Positions 61,730-64,000 of a stretch of 64,000 nt of DNA are shown in pieces; position 1 is the first letter of the stretch, and each line of letters begins with the position of its first letter. Both the position numbers and the translations under genes were made by a program. The stretch comes from Eremomyces bilateralis CBS 781.70 (taxonomy: Eukaryota > Ascomycota > Dothideomycetes > Eremomycetales > Eremomycetaceae). The stretch covers positions 956,100 to 1,020,099 of the forward strand of contig NW_022985071.1 of the NCBI RefSeq assembly GCF_010015585.1. The letters are read 5' to 3'. Under the pieces are notes generated by a model. It ran no database searches. It was not told the origin of the DNA and saw only the letters and a program-made list of their open reading frames with translations.

Positions 61730-63860
61730 GATGCACCTACGGGTAAGTAATACAGCTTATTTGAAGGTTGAATCTATCTTAATCGGTGTAGGACTTTTCG
61801 AACGACACCCACATCGACCCTAGTATCACCACTGATACAAACTATGTTGAATTTAATACTACACCTATCGACGACACTCGAGATCCTGTAGAGGACTCCG
61901 AGGGCTCTAATGACGGCCTTGACCACCAAACCGGCAGAGTACGACAGTCAAACTATCCCGAGGATTATTCCGATGATAACCATGCTGCTGCGGATGGCGT
62001 AATGTCATAAACCTTGTTGCGGTTGAAGCGCCTGCTCAACCTGAGGCTGCAGCACCTGGAGGTTACCTCCATGTGCCTCGAGATGCCCAAGGCAGAGTAC
62101 TAGGACTGCCGCAGTCCTATTTCAGGCCCATTCCGGACTTTATAGGAGAACACCAGCGTCCAGATGTGCATCTACCGTTTATAGACAACCCTCCGAGTCC
62201 TGCTGCCGACCTGCGGGTTAATGACCATTAATGCGACAGCGACGAATGTTTTTCGTGCGCGTATCTACATAGTAATGGTCAAAATCTCGGGCCGATGCTT
62301 GGAGACGTTGCCCCAGACACCGACGAACAGCTCCATAATCGGTATAATCTTAGCCTTCTGCTTTTCAACCGCGATGTATTCGAATATATTGCCGAGTCAA
62401 CCAATCAATATGCACACCTACATGGAGCGGGTCAACCTGGACACCGCGCATGGCGAGATATACAGCCTGGCCATATCATGGTGTGGATGGGCACTAGCCG
62501 ATGACATTCAGAGCCGTTTTCAACAGTATTATCAGCCTTCAAACTATCTCTCGATCGATGAGATCATGGTTAAGTTTACTGGTCGCTCAAATGATATAAT
62601 CAGTATCAAAGGCAAACCCATTCCGGTAGGATATAAGATATACGCATTAGCCGATTCTGGCTATGTGTATTCTTATCTCTTTTGCCTGGGCGGCAGGCAT
62701 ACCGCAGAGAACGCTATCGACTGTTATGGTCCCAGGCCTGCGGCCTGTTCCCTTGGTTGTGGCTGAAGACGTGGCTGGTGGATTATATCAGAGAAGCAAA
62801 CAAACATGGTAACACAGCATTAGGGCATTGGAGAGGAGAGTCGCTATCTCGCGCACAAAAGGTGCCGGGAGATTTCTTCTCTCTCTCTCTCTCTCTCTTC
62901 AGTTTAGATTAATGGAACTTGGTAATCGCAGACCTTGCGCATCCAGACCGTGTCATCGACATCACTTAAATCTATGGGTTGACCTATAACCCTCCAGAAG
63001 ACACCCCATTATCTCTAACATCTCGCGCGGTTGTTCAACTGGTCTTACCGCTTATAGAGAAACCTGGTCGCTTTATTCTCTTTATGGATAACTTATTTGC
63101 CAATATTCGGCTACTATCAGTTCTTCGGAGACTCGGTATCGGTGCATGCGGTACGACCAGGGCAAACTATAGTGAATATCTGCGGCAACATGCTATTATT
63201 TCGAAGAAAGGATGTACCTGGCCCTGGAACAAGCAGGAGACACTCTGCGTTCGAGATGTTGCGTCACTCCTCTGGAAGGACAGAGTACTCGTACGCTTTC
63301 TATACACTGTTTTCCCATCAGAATCTAGCGATGCGGTACATCGCCGGCGCCCTCGAGTCACTGGTACCAGGGAGGCTCGCGAGGTTGCAGAGATATGGGG
63401 GGATGAACCAGAAGCAATGATTCAACAGCCGCTTGCCCCGATCTATTATAACAGCTTTATGGGCGGTGTTGACATAGCAGACTAGAGGCGATCATACTAC
63501 ACATCGCACGTTCGCGGGTCAAAGAACTGGCAGTCTTTGCTATATTTTCTTATCGACACCGCAATCACCAACGCATTCCTCATTGCCAAAGTCAAATGGA
63601 CAAGATCGAGCCGCAAATGCGTGCTAAATCTTAAGGATTTTCGCAACGAGCTATCGTGGTGTCTTGTCATCAAGGGAATCTCATTGATTCATGGGAATAA
63701 CTGGGCCAAAGACTTCTAAGAAGGTGTGTTACCGCATACCAAAGGCCGCAAGCACCAGCGAGGGTCTAGAGGTTCTTATGTAAATGACAACGCCGTATTC
63801 CCGAACGCCGGCGACAGCAGAATGGAGAATAGTACTAGTATATACTAATTAGGTTTAGCG
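61730..63860 (+). mobile_element. Decayed piggyBac-type DNA transposon (transposase remnant)
   Basis: The remnant encodes the ordered parts of a piggyBac (DDE_Tnp_1_7) transposase. An acidic N-terminal stretch comes first (DFSNDTHIDPSITTD), then YLSIDEIMVKFTGRSND with the first catalytic Asp, GYKIYALADSGYVYSY, RFILFMDNLFANIRLLSVLR with the second catalytic Asp, and IGACGTTRANYSEYL. The last is YYNSFMGGVDIAD followed by RRSYYTSH. A C-terminal basic segment follows, but no intact Cys-rich zinc domain is seen. Several stops and frameshifts split the frame; one is TAG at 63483-63485 where the family has Gln after DIAD. The element inserts at TTAA, but I could not identify the terminal repeats, so the bounds are those of the coding remains. 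It cannot be active. Its right side ends 140 bp before the window edge. Confidence 0.85.
62879..62898 (+). repeat. CT microsatellite in the transposon remnant
   Basis: (CT)10 inside the remnant, interrupting coding similarity. Confidence 0.9.
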
Positions 63861-64000
63861 GGTTCTAAATTAGGATAAACGCAGTCACAACGCTCTTAGT
63901 GTTACGCCATTATGAAATTGACAGGGATCAAAGTGTTGTAAAATCATGGTAAGGGATAGAGGTGAAAACGACGAGGATCACACCAACGATCCCGAGGAGA

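Noticed and set aside
62295-62504. Extra small frame in the transposon remnant as a separate gene
   Set aside because: It is a shadow frame of the piggyBac transposase similarity.

Overview
This window is nuclear DNA of a filamentous ascomycete, most likely a Eurotiomycete of the Aspergillus/Penicillium type. The evidence is dense genes on both strands, introns of about 50-60 bp with GTNNGT donors, CTRAY branch sites and CAG/TAG acceptors, a PAPS-regulated fungal ATP sulfurylase, a fungal NADP-glutamate dehydrogenase, and bZIP and SRPK families typical of that group. I rebuilt the exon structures by hand. For every multi-exon gene below the splice phases close without a stop.

Layout. From 1 to 11 kb: the C-terminal part of an unrecognised charged nuclear-type protein, a SWIM zinc-finger protein (Shu2/Sws1 type), a 4.5 kb non-coding stretch, a SWIRM-domain protein and a CDC50/Lem3 flippase subunit. 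From 11.6 to 12.5 kb: a dead M43 secreted metalloprotease gene. From 13 to 19.6 kb: ATP sulfurylase (MET3/sC), a three-exon protein that looks like the UFM1 E3 ligase UFL1, a PDCD5 homologue and COQ4. From 21.5 to 25 kb: a repetitive hydrophilic (hydrophilin-like) protein and a PNPOx-like flavin-fold protein. From 25.4 to 38 kb: the Rho-GAP Rgd1, gamma-COP (Sec21), a phosducin-like protein, an RsmA/Yap3-like bZIP factor and lipoyl synthase. From 38.3 to 49.3 kb: Mediator subunit Med12, the small ER protein Asterix (8 exons, one of them 12 nt), eIF1 and a UBX-domain protein. From 49.9 to 55.3 kb: an SRPK-type kinase pseudogene, a SPOUT-fold RNA methyltransferase whose N-terminus carries three 75-bp tandem repeats, and NADP-GDH. 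From 55 kb to the end: a 3.5 kb gene-free stretch, two unrecognised fungal genes and a decayed piggyBac DNA transposon.

Most genes are housekeeping: membrane traffic (Cdc50, Sec21, Rgd1, Asterix, UBX), transcription and translation (Med12, bZIP, eIF1, SPOUT enzyme), and sulfur, nitrogen and cofactor metabolism (MET3, GDH, LIP5, COQ4). They do not form a biosynthetic cluster. The accessory parts are the three relics near 12, 50 and 62 kb. The best-conserved positions of these relics carry stop codons that are explained by C:G to T:A changes (CAG to TAG, TGG to TAG), a pattern suggestive of RIP-like mutation.

The items most worth a second look are the UFL1-like gene, the repeat-expanded N-terminus of the SPOUT enzyme, the 12-nt microexon of the Asterix gene, the hydrophilin-like repeat protein, and the shared mutational signature of the relics. 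I saw no convincing tRNA, rRNA, CRISPR array or retroviral-type element.
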